A stretch of 64,000 bases of DNA from Druceiella hillmani (lineage: Eukaryota > Arthropoda > Insecta > Lepidoptera > Hepialidae). This document shows positions 13,071-25,361 of this stretch, piece by piece (the stretch's first letter is position 1; the number at the start of each line of letters is the position of its first letter). The notes below the pieces were generated by a model, which did not search any database, was not told the origin of the DNA, and saw only the letters and a program-made list of their open reading frames with translations. The stretch spans positions 18,169,001 to 18,233,000 of the forward strand of contig JAYKKI010000037.1 in NCBI GenBank assembly GCA_039881145.1. Reading direction: 5' to 3'. Both the position numbers and the translations under genes were made by a program.

Positions 13071-13426
13071 TAAAGAGTAGATTTAAAACAAATAAAATGT
13101 GAAATCATTAGAGTTTATGCTTTTAGGGTATTATGAAAGTGAGTTTGCGTACACATATAATGAATAATGTAAGTTTTTCTTCGTTCCAATCTAAGAACGC
13201 GATAAAAACTGAAAATATTGTTTGAAATTTTTAAACGCCAATCGTTATTTGCAGTTGAGTCCACAGGTACACTCAAGTCTTTTATTTTATTAAGTGAAAT
13301 TTATTCGGTACTTTGATTTCATAAGGTGGCAGTATATAATTTGTTACACTACGGTGATATAAATTAAATTAAAATTAAATTAATATTTTCAGCCCTACAT
13401 TCTTTCTTCAAATTTTTTTAAATGTG

Positions 13427-13454
13427 AGTAAGAAATGTAGCTACATTTCTTACT
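13427..13454. repeat. Perfect 28-bp palindrome
   Basis: AGTAAGAAATGTAG is followed immediately by its exact reverse complement, with no loop. It stands at the left edge of a GC-richer patch that runs to about 13620, and it may mark a transposon end or a replication-error inversion. Confidence 0.9.
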
Positions 13455-13750
13455 TTAATACTTTGGAAAGCAATTTTTTTCTCAACGGAGTTATGACTTG
13501 GGATAGAATGACCACCATATTTGAATTCTGGTTTACGCCGCACACTGCCGGCGTAATCGTAACTGTTCATCGTGGTTGCAAACAGTATACTTCAAGCTTT
13601 TACACTGTTCACGTAATGAGGTTATTTATATTTAATAAATATTACCTGGACAAACTAAATTATTGTCAATGTCTTTCAATTATCATCACAGAAATAAAAT
13701 TTCAAATAAAAGTTAAAGTGCGAAATAAAATATCGGAAAAATAATCGAAT
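13455..13750. other. GC-richer patch with coding-like frames on both strands
   Basis: A 106-codon plus-strand frame starts at 13424. The minus strand through 13620-13430 also reads as a mostly open, balanced run (pieces SVRRKPEFKYGGHSIPSHNS and VEKKIAFQSIKVRNVATF). Both have balanced residue use for this window, so at most one is real, perhaps a transposon relic. I recognise no family, and a frame of this length is close to chance expectation. Confidence 0.2.
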
Positions 13751-15439
13751 CATTTAGCACAACTGTCAAATCTTTGCAAGCAAATACATACTTGTTGATG
13801 CGAACGTGAAAAAATTATTTGCCTTTATTATTTAAACTCAAAATATGGGTTGGTATTTCCCTCCGTTATTTACTCATATTTGGTAACAGCGTTGCAAGAC
13901 GTGTAAAAAAATTTAGAATAAAATATATTTATTCAGAATTAAATGAAAATACTGGTATATTGTATAACTCTCGGTAATATAATAAAACCTACACTGCGCC
14001 CCTGCAATAAACTCACTAACATAAGCAATGGAAAAATCCGCACAAACCAGACTTCCGCTATTGTGTTTGAAATATATAAATGCTGTTGGTTGTTCCTAAG
14101 AGTTAATCTTTGCTAATATCTCACCTGAAAATGTTGTAATACAACGAAACTTAGGTCATGGTAAAGAAATTAAAGAAAGTAGAAATAATACTACATCACG
14201 TAGTTTCATTTAATTGTGAATAATGATTTTCTACAAAATTAACCCCAAATATATTCAATACGATGCAGTATTATTTTGACGCGTAACCTACATCTACATC
14301 TGTAAACGATATCGAATGATGGCGATATTAAATCAATTTAGAGGGATATTGATAAAAGTAAATGTCACGGAAGGTTAAGTTAGAGAATTCTAAAATAGCT
14401 GATGTTATGAGTAACGCGTGTTGTCACTTTTATTGCCTTGCGACATGCAAAGTTATGGCATTTTTTGATAAATAAATTATATACGCTAACAAACTTCGTT
14501 CTTAACAAATTAGTAGAATTTGTTTAACACCGTGTGTAAATATTTTTTCCGTTGTATTTTGAAATTAGATAATGAATTAAAAAGTCACTGGCGTATTAAC
14601 ACAAGTATTAATACGTTTCGCTGCCTTTTACCACGCTTGTGGAGATTACACTACAATGAAACCATTATCGGAATGTTTTGTAAAAAATGTATAGTAATTT
14701 CATTCAAATCTATGAACCTTTCTGAAAATTATAAGCTAACAGACATGTATATCACTTTACAAATCGTTTAGCCAACAATATAATGCTTGGAGTTATTTGT
14801 TGATATTTATTGTATGGTAAAATACAAGCTTAGGGAATATTGAGAACATTTGAAAACTATTGATTTTATTTATTTTCAGCGTCCACATGTGGAAATTATT
14901 GAAATAATAGATAATAAAATCTTACAATAGCAGTTGAAATTGCCGAACAGATGAAGTTTCTGCTTAGATAACTAATGCGTAAATTTAGTTGCTCGTCAGA
15001 TTCTTATGTCAAAATTGACGCATAGGCTAATTTATGTATTGATGTGATTCGTGAGTTAAGAAACTACGTCCAATAATAAAAAATCCCCATAATTTAAGGG
15101 AACGATAATGCATATATGCAGGTAAGTGTCCAATTTCAAGAAGGCATATTTTTTTTTGATAGAATAAATAAAATAAAATGTTTATATGTTATTTTCGCTC
15201 GTGTAATTTTTGGAAATAAAATTAAAATTAAGCTACCTCAGTCCTTTTAAAATGATTTAAAGACTTTTCTTTATTTATCCGTTATTTGTATATTTGTTAA
15301 TTTTTGGATCACGTAAAAACTACTAGATCGTTTTGAGTTAATTTTTAGTTAGGTAATGCTTGAGATACAGGTTAAAATCGGAAGTACTCTTGCATTAAAT
15401 GTTCCCCAAGAAATTTAAAATTAATTTATAAACTATCAG
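13751..15439. other. AT-rich non-coding stretch
   Basis: Nothing is recognisable. An 83-codon frame at 14520-14771 has no start context, motif or neighbour that supports it. Confidence 0.5.
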
Positions 15440-15640
15440 ATATTATTTCCGCCATTCCTGGATCGTTTCAGTGCCAGGTTATCATCCAGGCTATTCTGGG
15501 TTTCGTAACAACCTCCTTTCGTAGAAAAGACGGGACCTCCGAAGGTTCTCTAATAGTGTCCTGTATCTACTACTATCGAACACTTCGACTCTATTGGGAC
15601 TAAAGTCATAGAGGTTAAAATGATTATTTTCAGCTAGATA
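15440..15640. other. GC-richer patch, possible relic, unassigned
   Basis: About 200 bases stand out as much less AT-rich than the flanks. On the minus strand they give a stop-free run with an Arg/Leu-rich composition (pieces FSPNRVEVFDSSRYRTLLEN and LRRSRLFYERRLLRNPE) ending in stops near 15490. This is the make-up of a retroelement or transposon fragment, but I cannot name the family. Confidence 0.25.
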
Positions 15641-15861
15641 CTTCTAAGATGCATCATTACTCCAATATAATTCCGCCCTGCGAGCAAAACCTAACAAATA
15701 ATTAAATATCTCAAATTCTAGATATACTTTCTTAATATGCGGTAAAGACTTACTACAATTATATGTTCCGGAGGGTTGCTATATCAAAATAGTTTTATTT
15801 ACTTTTTATATATATTTCAGTACTTTAAGATATTCATCTTAAAAACAAAAGAGCTAAGTTT

Positions 15862-15864
<3 letters not shown>

Positions 15865-15935
<71 letters not shown>
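15865..15935. repeat. (AT)n microsatellite
   Basis: An uninterrupted AT tract of about 70 bases. The 66-codon Tyr/Ile frame across it is a translation of the repeat, not a gene. Confidence 0.95.
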
Positions 15936-15939
<4 letters not shown>

Positions 15940-17339
15940 ACTATACTTAAACTTCTTTAAATCTAAAGAAAAGTAATTTTTAAAAAACTTTCTTTTTCTT
16001 TACTTCCTGTTTTATAAAAAATTAAATCAAACCTGAAACTAAGAGAAATGATATTTGTCCATCTTTTGTGCCTTTCATATTTTGTAGTTCAGTTGTCAAA
16101 CTTGAAGAAGACGTTTGTTGTGTTTTTAAACACGATATATATAATATCGTTTCTTTTTAATACAAATCTATCATAATTTGTAAAGGAACCGTATTGCAAC
16201 AAAATATTATAATGTTGTTTATTATTGTACATAGTGTTTTTTGTCGTAAAATTCCATTTCTACATTTTGAGGCAAATACCATTTCAAAGTATTCGCTTAA
16301 TATTATGAGCAGTACATAAGCTTGTTCCTTTCACGCTACAGCTAAGTAAGTATCGGTCAAAAGTATTAGTAATCGAACATGTAGGCGGAGATAATACGTA
16401 ACCTAATCACGAGACACTTTCTAAAATTAGAGGAAGAGGAAATTTATAGAAAAAATCGCTGTTTTCTTTAATTTTCCTTAGAATGTAATGAAGAAAACAT
16501 GATCAAATTGTATATTATTAAGTGAACCAAAAGACTAAAAATTTCTTGGATAGTAAGGTCATGCATTTGGAAGAAATACATATTTCTAATTATTTATTTT
16601 TCTGTCTAACGATTATAAGTACGAATACATTTCATAAATTATTTGAATATATGTATATGCCATAGTTGAAAAATAGATAATCAATTTTAAATACAATGAT
16701 TATATTAAATTTATTATAATTTTACTTTGGGGAATTTCTTATCCACATTCTTAGGGAAAATAATTTGGTGTTTAATTGTTTAATTGTGTAATAAATCATA
16801 TAAGCCATTCTACTGTAAATGGCTTTTAATAATATAAATATATGCAACATTAAACGTTTTTAAGGAATTATTGTCTTCGCTATTTAATTACAGGCACGAT
16901 GGAACTAATCCTCATAATTTTCGTTAAGTACATCTATATGAAACATTCCTGGTGAAGGCAGTGAGGTATTTTCAGAAACCAATAAAATAAATATACAAGC
17001 TAGACCGTAAGGATTTCGTTGTGAGCAAAGATTTCATCATTAATGAGAGGTATTGTTACATCTACCTCTCGTTTAATTGTATAAGTAAATATTCATAAAG
17101 TGATAATGCTTAACTGACAAGCATTCATTTTAGAAACAATGGTCTTGCAAAGGCGGTTTTAATTATACTGCAAAGCTTAGAAATAAAGCTTTCGAAATCA
17201 ATGTGTTAAATTAAAGCAGTATTTTACTTCTCTTGAGTTTTCTATCAAAAATAAAAACTAAGTCATAGTTAATTAGACCGAAGTTCTAATTTATAGTTCC
17301 GAAGATACCAGTACCCGACTAGCAGGTTGGTAGAGCTTG

Positions 17340-17340
<1 letters not shown>
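15936..17340. other. AT-rich non-coding stretch
   Basis: I see no gene, repeat family or structured element here. Confidence 0.5.

Positions 17341-17391
<51 letters not shown>
17341..17391. repeat. (TA)n microsatellite
   Basis: A 51-base TA tract with one ACAT interruption near its start. It lies about 50 bases before the first recognisable part of piggyBac relic 2. Confidence 0.95.
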
Positions 17392-17393
<2 letters not shown>

Positions 17394-17441
17394 ATGTGAA
17401 TGATGACGGAACTTCAAAAAAGTAGAAGGAATACACAAAAA

Positions 17442-18190
17442 TTAGCTCATTTAAACAAAATTAATGAAAAATGGATACAAATTCTACTTCTGAAACTATC
17501 ATGTTGCTGCAGATGAGCATCATCGCATTTCAAGGTCAATTTCCATTGAAGAAATATTTAAAAAAAACTTGTTAAACTGTCATACAAATATGGACATTAT
17601 GCGACTCTAAAATATTACATGCACGGAAAATGCAAATTATAAAGGATAGAAACAAGATACAGATTCAGCAAAAATTAGGATACATGCATGATTTGTGACT
17701 TATATTCACAAACATATATGATATTTTCCCCTTTCTTCCTTATAGGATATCTTCTATTAAAAATACAAAGTGACAACTGACAAAATTTGGAAATGTATCC
17801 AACAAGATTGAATAAACAATTTAGAAAGATAAAAATGTACATTAGTTGCTTTACAAAAATTTAATTACTGATGTAATTCACTTATTGCAGAAAAACATGA
17901 CAGTAGTTCTTGTGAGTACATTGCATCATGGTAATAACTCAGATGATACTAGATTATTACGTTACGAAAGATGCCGTGGATACCTTTGACAAAGATAATT
18001 TGTTTGTAACATTTGCGATATTTCTACACACAATATAGATCCAAGTGCTATACGCAGAAATAAGGGCTGTACATTAAAAAAAAATTAAAATCACTTAAGA
18101 TCACTCACACATAAAAATCGTGAAAATGTTTTTCAAGAAGAGAGAAAATTATTAAAAATTTCCAACTTCTAACAAGTTGGTGCCGAAATA
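17442..18190 (+). pseudogene. piggyBac-family transposase relic 2
   Basis: On the plus strand the order of blocks follows the catalytic half of the family. LNKINEKWIQ (about 17450) sits at the place of the 'lWd.f' helix. Then come AADEH in one frame and IIAFQGQFPLKKYLKK in the next, matching 'DEQ.ipFrGr..f.qY.pkKP' (about 17515-17565). Next are IQIWTLCDSK (about 17590), MTVVLVSTLHHGNNSDD (17897 on), and after a frameshift DYYVTKDAVDTFDK (17952-17993), matching 'DYN.tKgGVDt.D'. Several stops and at least three frame changes make it dead. The N-terminal half is missing or lost beyond the TA tract. It lies in the opposite orientation to relic 1 and covers a largely complementary part of the protein, so it is a separate insertion. 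Confidence 0.75.
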
Positions 18191-19059
18191 TAATCAATAT
18201 TTATAGCTTGTGGCTGGTATTGCTCATTAAATAATGACAATAAAACTAATATTTATCGTAGAGGACATTACAATCATTTTGTACAAAACATACAATAAAA
18301 TTAATTGTAAATATTATGACCTATTTTTGTTTATCAATATTTATATTTAAGTTGCTGACATCGTCAGATTGAGCTCATTTAAAAAAAAAATTATCAAAAT
18401 CTACTATATTTATGGTCACGAAAAATATATGTTATTCTTGAAAATGTCTCTAAAGTCCTGATTGTTTTTAAAATCTTTTATATACGAAAAAAATCCCAAA
18501 AGGTCTCGCAACAGAAATTTTAAATCAAATTAACCCGTTATTTATAACACTTTATGAATAAAATTGAAAACAACTAACTGTTCATGTCTTATTAAAAATC
18601 TTGGTTGTTTTTTATTTTCAATAAAGCAAATATGATTATAATAAAAAAATAATACACATTATTTCTATCGGAAATAAAGACGCGTTTTGGTGATACCTAT
18701 TGCTTTTCTTTTACTCGTATGTTAACCGATAGTGCGCGTGGAGGCCAGGTCCTAGTTGGATCTATGTCGTTCGTTTTCCCATCCATTGAAAAAATAAAAA
18801 GCGATATAATTAAATTAATTGTAATCTTAGGTTTGGATCTGTGTTTTAATATAGTAGGTGTGAGTTCAGTTTAGCACCAATAATATTTTAACATTTTTTT
18901 ATAGGACGTGGAAAAATATGCATTATATATTGGATGCAATATATATTTTGGAATACGTCGTGTATTTAAAAATTCATATAGTTATTTATTATAAAAAAAA
19001 ATCGACATGAAAATTTTTGTACATTTCTTTGTGTGGGACTATGTTTTAACATTTTTTTC
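18191..19059. other. AT-rich non-coding stretch
   Basis: No gene was recognised. A short less AT-rich segment (about 18715-18785, with GTGCGCGTGGAGGCCAGG) is unexplained. Confidence 0.5.
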
Positions 19060-19810
19060 TTTCACGTAATACACCTATATTTCTATCCTTTTTGCTCACT
19101 AATTTTTAAATATTTTGGGTTTTCTTTATATTAATTTGTGTTTGTATTTGTAAACTTTTTTCACGTGGTACTTTTTGCCTATTACATTTTTGGACGTTTT
19201 GAATTTATTTTTTTATGTAAATTCGGATTTCTATTTATAATTTTTTTCGTAATTCTTTTTACTTACGCAGTTTTGAATGTTTTGAGTAAATTTTTTTTAA
19301 TTAACCATTGATGTTTTTATTTATAACTTTTTACGTGACCCTTTTTGCTTTGCAATTTTTAGTTAGTTTAGCTTTTTTTTGTATCTCAATTCGTATGTGT
19401 GTTTATATATTTTTTTATATAAAACGTTTCGTGTTTGTATTTTTATGTATTTATATTATCGTTTTTTACGTAATCCTTTTTGGTTGCTAAATTTTAGATG
19501 TCTTGAGTTTATTTTATTTTAATTATACCTTTATGTTTTTATTTATAAACTTTCTTTACGCGACAATTTTTGCCTATCAAATTTTTGGATATTTTGGTTT
19601 ATTTTTTTATACATCAATTCTTGTTTGTATTTATATTTTTTTTCCATTTTGCTTACTAAAATTTGGATGTTCTACGTTTCGTCTTTCTTTAATTAACCAT
19701 ACGGGTTTGTATCTATAATCTTTTATACGCGACCATTTCTGCTTATTAATTTTTTTAAATTTTGGTTCGTTTTTTATATCATTTTGTATTTGTTTTCACA
19801 AATTTTACAC
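19060..19810 (+). repeat. Tandem array, about 85-bp T-rich unit, eight copies
   Basis: The anchor 'CTTTTTGC' followed by TTA.TAAATTTTTGGATRTTTTG-like sequence recurs at about 19087, 19171, 19255, 19341, 19476, 19565, 19645 and 19734. Steps are 84, 84, 86, 135, 89, 80 and 89. Each unit also carries a 'TTTATTTATAACTTTTTACG' word and a 'TCAATTCGTGTTTGTA' word. The 135-base step suggests a partial extra unit. The strand bias (T-rich) creates 60- and 71-codon hydrophobic frames at 19308 and 19503, which are artefacts of the repeat and not membrane proteins. Confidence 0.8.
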
Positions 19811-19829
19811 GGTGGTAGTTGGAACAGGT

Positions 19830-20930
19830 AAAAAACTCTCGGCTCCATTTTGTTTTGAGAAATATCTTTTTGAGTAATATTATAATCTTGACTAATCTCA
19901 CGAATGTAAAAGTGTGTTTGTTTGTACTTCTTTCAAGTTATAATGAAGCAAAAGATCAAAATGACTTTCTGCACAGGGATTGTTGGCAAGCCAGGAAATA
20001 ACATTAGCTACTTATTAACGAGGGAAATTTCATCGTACCTAATATGACAATCCCAACTAATGTTAAAAATTCAAATATGTACCTGTTTGTCCTTCTTTCA
20101 CATTGTAATAGAGCTACACATTGACCTAATTTTCAGCACAAAGATATTCGGCGGGACAAAAAATTACGTAGGCTTTTATTTAATCCGGGAAATCTCATTC
20201 TAACTAAAAAAAATCCGACCAATATTAAAAACAGGAAAGTTTGTTTGTTTATCCTTCTTTCATATCGCAATGGAGCAAAAGATCAACATTAGTTTCAGTA
20301 CAGAAATGGTTTGTAGACCGGGAAATGATATATACCAATTGTCAATCCAAGAACTCTCTTCCTAACTAATATTACAATCCCGTCCTATTTTAAAAATTCC
20401 AAAGTGTGTTTGTTTGTCCTTCTTTCATGTCACAATGGAGCAACAGACCAAAGTAACTTTCTGTACAGAGTTAGTTGATGGGCCGGGAAATAAGCTAAAC
20501 TACTTTTCAATCTGGGAAATGTTTTCTTAACTAAACCAAAAACCCATATAATATTAAAAATTCGAAACGGTTTTTGCTCTCCTTTTACTGCACAGAAATA
20601 GTTGGCGAACCTTGAAATGACACAGGCGACTCTCCAACCAGGGAAATCTTATAATATAACAATCCTACTAATATTAAAAATGCAAAAGTGTGTGTGTTTG
20701 TCCTTTTTCACATTACAATGAAGCAATACATCGACATGATTTTCTGCACAAAGATAGTCATTGGGCCAGGAAATAACATAGACTACTATTTAACCTGTGA
20801 AATATCATCCTAACTAATAGAACAATTCCAACAAATGTTAAAAGTTCAAAAGTGTCTTTGTTTGTCCAACTTTCACGTCACAACGGAGTAACGGATCTAC
20901 GTGACTCCGTAAAAGTGAAACCAAAAGCAA
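19830..20930 (+). repeat. Tandem array, about 165-bp unit, seven diverged copies
   Basis: The words GTGTGTTTGTTTGTCCTTCT and TTTCAC mark unit positions at 19912, 20079, 20239, 20404, 20568, 20688 and 20852. Steps are 167, 160, 165, 164, 120 and 164. Every unit continues with CACAATGGAGCAA-, ACTTTCTGCACAG-, GGCCGGGAAATA- and CTACTTTT-like words, then a CTAATATTAAAAAT block before the next unit. The unit resembles a dispersed insect repeat that I recall as common in Lepidoptera, where it is usually a single copy. Here it is tandem. One unit (at 20568) has lost about 45 bases. The divergence between copies shows the array is old. Confidence 0.85.
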
Positions 20931-23900
20931 TGGACAACATGAAATTAAATATTTCAATTATATAAAAATATAAAAACAGTGAAAAGTAATATTTTTGAAT
21001 TATAAATGCAGGTTTGATCTATTTCGTCACATTCAAATACTACATATTCCCAGAGTTTATAATAAACTTAGCAAAAATAGGCACAAAGATGTAAACACGC
21101 CTTCAAATAATATTTAAAAACCATATTAACATTTCAAAGAACACAAGTCGCATACAACCATCCGTGCGGCTGGCGAGTTATTCGACGCGATTAATTTAGT
21201 TTTCTAATATGCTGAGCGCTTAGCTGCTGAGCGCTTTTGAAATATAATTATCCGTTTTCAATGGAATATTAAAATAAGGAAATTTAAATCTACCGTTTTA
21301 CACTATTTTTAAGGCCTTAGTTAGCCATGTTAATTAATGTTACTGCGATAACTTTCACTAAACGTACAGAAAGGATGAGGTTTTGAAAAGGAGTGAATGT
21401 CTTATTTGTAACACCAAACTATCTGCGAAAAAAGTAGCGTGAGGATTTGTAAAGCGAAGTAGCATGTTGTGTATTGTCATTAATGAACTTTAAATTATGG
21501 TGCCTATAAAAATTTAGTTGTCATAATTAAGAAAGCGAATAAATGATTTCACTTTTTGTTGCTTAGTTGAAATACAGTAAGTTTATGGTGATAATTTATT
21601 AAAAAAATAAAAGCTTCTTGAAAGCTCTTAGTTGCAGATGTATGAGAAATTTTTCCAACTAATATAGACGACTCAAAAGAAATTTAACGAGGTTCTTTGG
21701 TAATGGCATATTAACAATACTCTTAACATAATTTTTTAATTTAATTTTTCGTGTACTTAGAACAATTTGGCTTATTAAAAAATAATTATTGCAATATTCA
21801 AATATATAATATTTCAAAGTAATCAGCAAAAATATCGAATAGAAACTGAAATAAGTGTATTTCATCTAATTATTAACAGGAAATAAGGACAATATATTTA
21901 ATTATTTAATGAAAAGGAGAGATAGAGGGAGAAATTTTCAAAACGAAAAGGTCGGTTTTTCTTCTAATTTTAAGTTCAGGCAAACTTATATTTTTTTAAA
22001 AAAATATGTAACAAAACATTTCAACGATAAAAAACCACAAATTTGTTTGAAAGAGAAAATTAAACATTTCATTGAATAGTATTATAACATTTTAATAGGC
22101 TTGTAACCATTATTTAAGGGGTGTACGTTTTTTGTATCTTTAATGATTATATTTATTTTTTATCGAACCAGCGACATAAAGTTGAACTATTTATTAGAGT
22201 TTGCATAGTGTCTTATAAAGGCCCCATACTATCAATTTTTTATTCTATGGTTTATAACTCTGAAGAAGTGATTATTATATGGCACAAACTAGCACGTGAA
22301 TAAGGTGGAGCAACTAGTAGCATCTCGAATAACCCCTGTAATTTTTGCAAATACGTTTTACAATGTGTCAGTAAAATTGCTTCTATTAACCACGTTCTTT
22401 GTGAGCGAGTCGATCTAATCCCAAACAATAAATATCTTTCCTCGCCCTAGAATGAAACGTTGCATGTTTCCTCATTAGCATGATATCTTCTGGTATTCAG
22501 TCCAGATTTGGGTACTAAAACTCATATTTGCCCTAAATACGTACAAAAATACATAAATTTAATTGAATGAACTTAAAAGTTTAGCGTCAATTTTTTTCAA
22601 CTTGGCCTAACTGAACCTGTTTACACATTACAATAAAATATTCTGACACTTCCGGAAAACCATCCTAAATAATCTTAAACTTGTAGCTAAAAACTTTATA
22701 TCCATCCCAAAAGATAAGTAATATTTTCTATTATTATGAATCCGTTTATTCTATTTCTAAATGAGTAAAAATAATTATTTGATTTTAATAGAATATACGT
22801 CTACAATGAAGATGTCTCTTTTTTAATATTTACTTGGATTGCTTAAGAAAATCTATAACGTCGAAGTATATGGTATCGTCAACTATGTGTCCAAAGTGTA
22901 ACAATTTTGTTCTTAGAAACTGGTTGTCTTACTTTTCATTCATAATTGTACATTATGCATAACGCGGGAATTTACGTAAATAAGTACTCATACATTTCCA
23001 AAATCAATATTTTCATGGCGTCTTAGGAAATGATACATTACCTATCTACATGTTATTTTATACGGCTACATAACTATAAAACAGCTACGTAATATTTTTT
23101 TATGAAAACTGCCTTCATGAAATCTTTCAAATAGAATTAAAAATGTGTGACTCAATCCCTTCGTGAGCCCGGGAGCAATGAACTTAAAAGCACCGTTTGT
23201 GATTCTTCTATGGTCATCATTATTAAAATGGTGGTAAACACATTTGAAAATAAATGTTTATAAAATGGTAAAAGAAGAAATTGCAAGAATAACAATGTAA
23301 TCAAAAACAATTTTAAAGTGTCGTTTAACATACATATTAAAGTTTTCGTAACCAACAAATATTGTATTAAAAAAAATTCAATCAAATTAGGCATATCTTT
23401 AAGAAAAAATGTTTTTCTTACATAATTTTACGTTTTTAAAGTAAACAAATAAAATGGAAACTTCATCAGTCCGTTTTTACATTTTTTAAATTTTATTTCT
23501 AAAATAAAGTAGCATTAATATGTACGAAGTATAATATTTTGCAAAAATTAAAAATAAATTTCAAAACACACATTTATTAATTACACATTTTATAATTTTA
23601 CACGAGTGACTGCTAAACTAGCAGCTCCAAAAGGTTTTGTATTTTTTTGTATGCAAATTTTAAACGTCTACTTGAAGTCTTCTGAAACAAATTGTTTAGT
23701 TTGAAAATAAGTTCAATATTGCTAAAAATGGAAAAACGGAAAAAATATGAAATTTGTATACTTGTGCTTTCTTCTGTGTATTTAGTAATAAAATCATTTT
23801 CAAATGTATAAAATTAGTTAAAAATGTATTCAATTTGACATCACTGACTTAATAACGTGATCGTTGAGTTCGAATTAGCATTTCGTGTGATTTAATATGA

Positions 23901-25322
23901 ATTTTTCAATATAATAATATAAGAATAATAACAAAATGGGTGCTCATAATTTTTCTGTACAATTTAATTTTACATAAGATATATCGTTTTATCAATAAGA
24001 GCTATTTTGTAGAAATTTAAACTAAAAAAAAATTAGTTTCACCGATGTCAATATTATTCCGAATGTGCCGGTAAACTAAAATGAAAAAGGTAAAATTACA
24101 TTCACCTGTCACGGTGATATATACCTTGCTGGGTAACTTCTAAGTACTTAAACTTTATCTCTTTGGATTTATTCTTTAGTTGAGAGCTTAGTACTTTCAG
24201 AAAATGGTTTTTTCCCGAGACCTTTTTTCAAGACATTGAGTAAACTTTCCCTCAAATATTCTATAGTTTTCCATCGCCTCTACAACTCTTGAAATTCACC
24301 TGTATATGTAAATAATTTCCAAAAAATTTTGTTGAGTCTGATATCTAAAATAAATATTAAAATATTAAGAGTATTGTCTTCGTAACAATTGAAGTAAGGT
24401 AATATAAACAAAACATGATCGCATTCTAGCAACTGGCTTTGGCGACAATATTAAATTGAATCTTATTTAGATTATTATAATAAATTGCATAATATGTTAG
24501 GAGTTTAATGAATCTCGTTCTGGCCTCCATTATTTTGAGTCTTTTGATTACGTAATTTGATGTTGAATGAAATAGTTATTTTTTAAACTTATATATTGAT
24601 CTGTACTCCTTTGATTACACAAACTTTTTCGTACACAGCGTTTAATAATGTAAAAAATCTGCTAGGGTTATTTGCTGTGAAATAATTGTTGCTCTAGAGT
24701 ATTATTACACGTGACAGCGTGTCAAGATAATACCAAATAATTCGGATGAAAAATTATGGTTAAAATATAGAACAAACAGTTCTCAATCGTAACATTTGAG
24801 ATCGTTACAATCATATGTACATTGACGCCAACATATTTACATCGTATTCTCACATATAATTACAATTATGCAATTACGAACAACAACAAAAAATAAACAA
24901 CAATTATAAACTAATTTGATAAAACAAAAATAAACACAATGAATAGTTCTTCTATACACACGTAAACCTATTTGCGTAAATGCCTTATTATTCAAAATAA
25001 GCAAAAAACTAATTATTCCTAAGGAACCATATTATATTTCCAAGTTAAATGCGTATCTGCAAACTTGCTTTCAATAAATATCCTGACATATTGATAAGTT
25101 TGTTTCGATAGCGTAGGTATTGGTCAAAATATTTGGAGCGCCAAAATCTAATCGTCACTATTTACATATTTACCTTAAAGGTTTAGTCGGTAAGGAAATG
25201 AATATATCTAGTAAATATTTCAGACAATATTTCGGTCTATTTTTTCTTGATTGTGTAAATTGATTTAGTGTTGAACTTCATTTTACGGTATTGACATTAG
25301 AGGATTTTTTAACTTTCAGTAT
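20931..25322. other. AT-rich non-coding stretch
   Basis: No gene was recognised. Frames of 60-80 codons at 21659 (minus), 22121 (plus) and 23152 (minus) have chance-like composition. A duplicated word GCTGAGCGCTT at 21211 and 21225 and a less AT-rich patch at 22370-22500 are the only local oddities. Confidence 0.5.
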
Positions 25323-25361
25323 GTAGCTTTAGCATATAGTGTTAGTGTAGCTTTAGCATAT
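25323..25361 (+). repeat. Tandem duplication, period 24 bp
   Basis: GTAGCTTTAGCATAT occurs at 25323 and 25347, separated by nine bases. Confidence 0.85.

Larger units (their letters stand above)
8773..13426. other. AT-rich non-coding stretch
   Basis: No gene was recognised. Frames of 66-70 codons at 9111, 9390 and 10260 have the Ile/Phe/Asn/Lys-rich composition of chance frames. Two TA microsatellites (11672 and 12977) are listed separately. A slightly less AT-rich patch at 10980-11120 and another at 12130-12430 show no motif I can name. Confidence 0.5.

Noticed and set aside
19308..19718. Two hydrophobic frames resembling small membrane proteins
   Set aside because: They arise from the T-rich tandem array; Phe/Leu/Ile/Val codons follow from strand composition.
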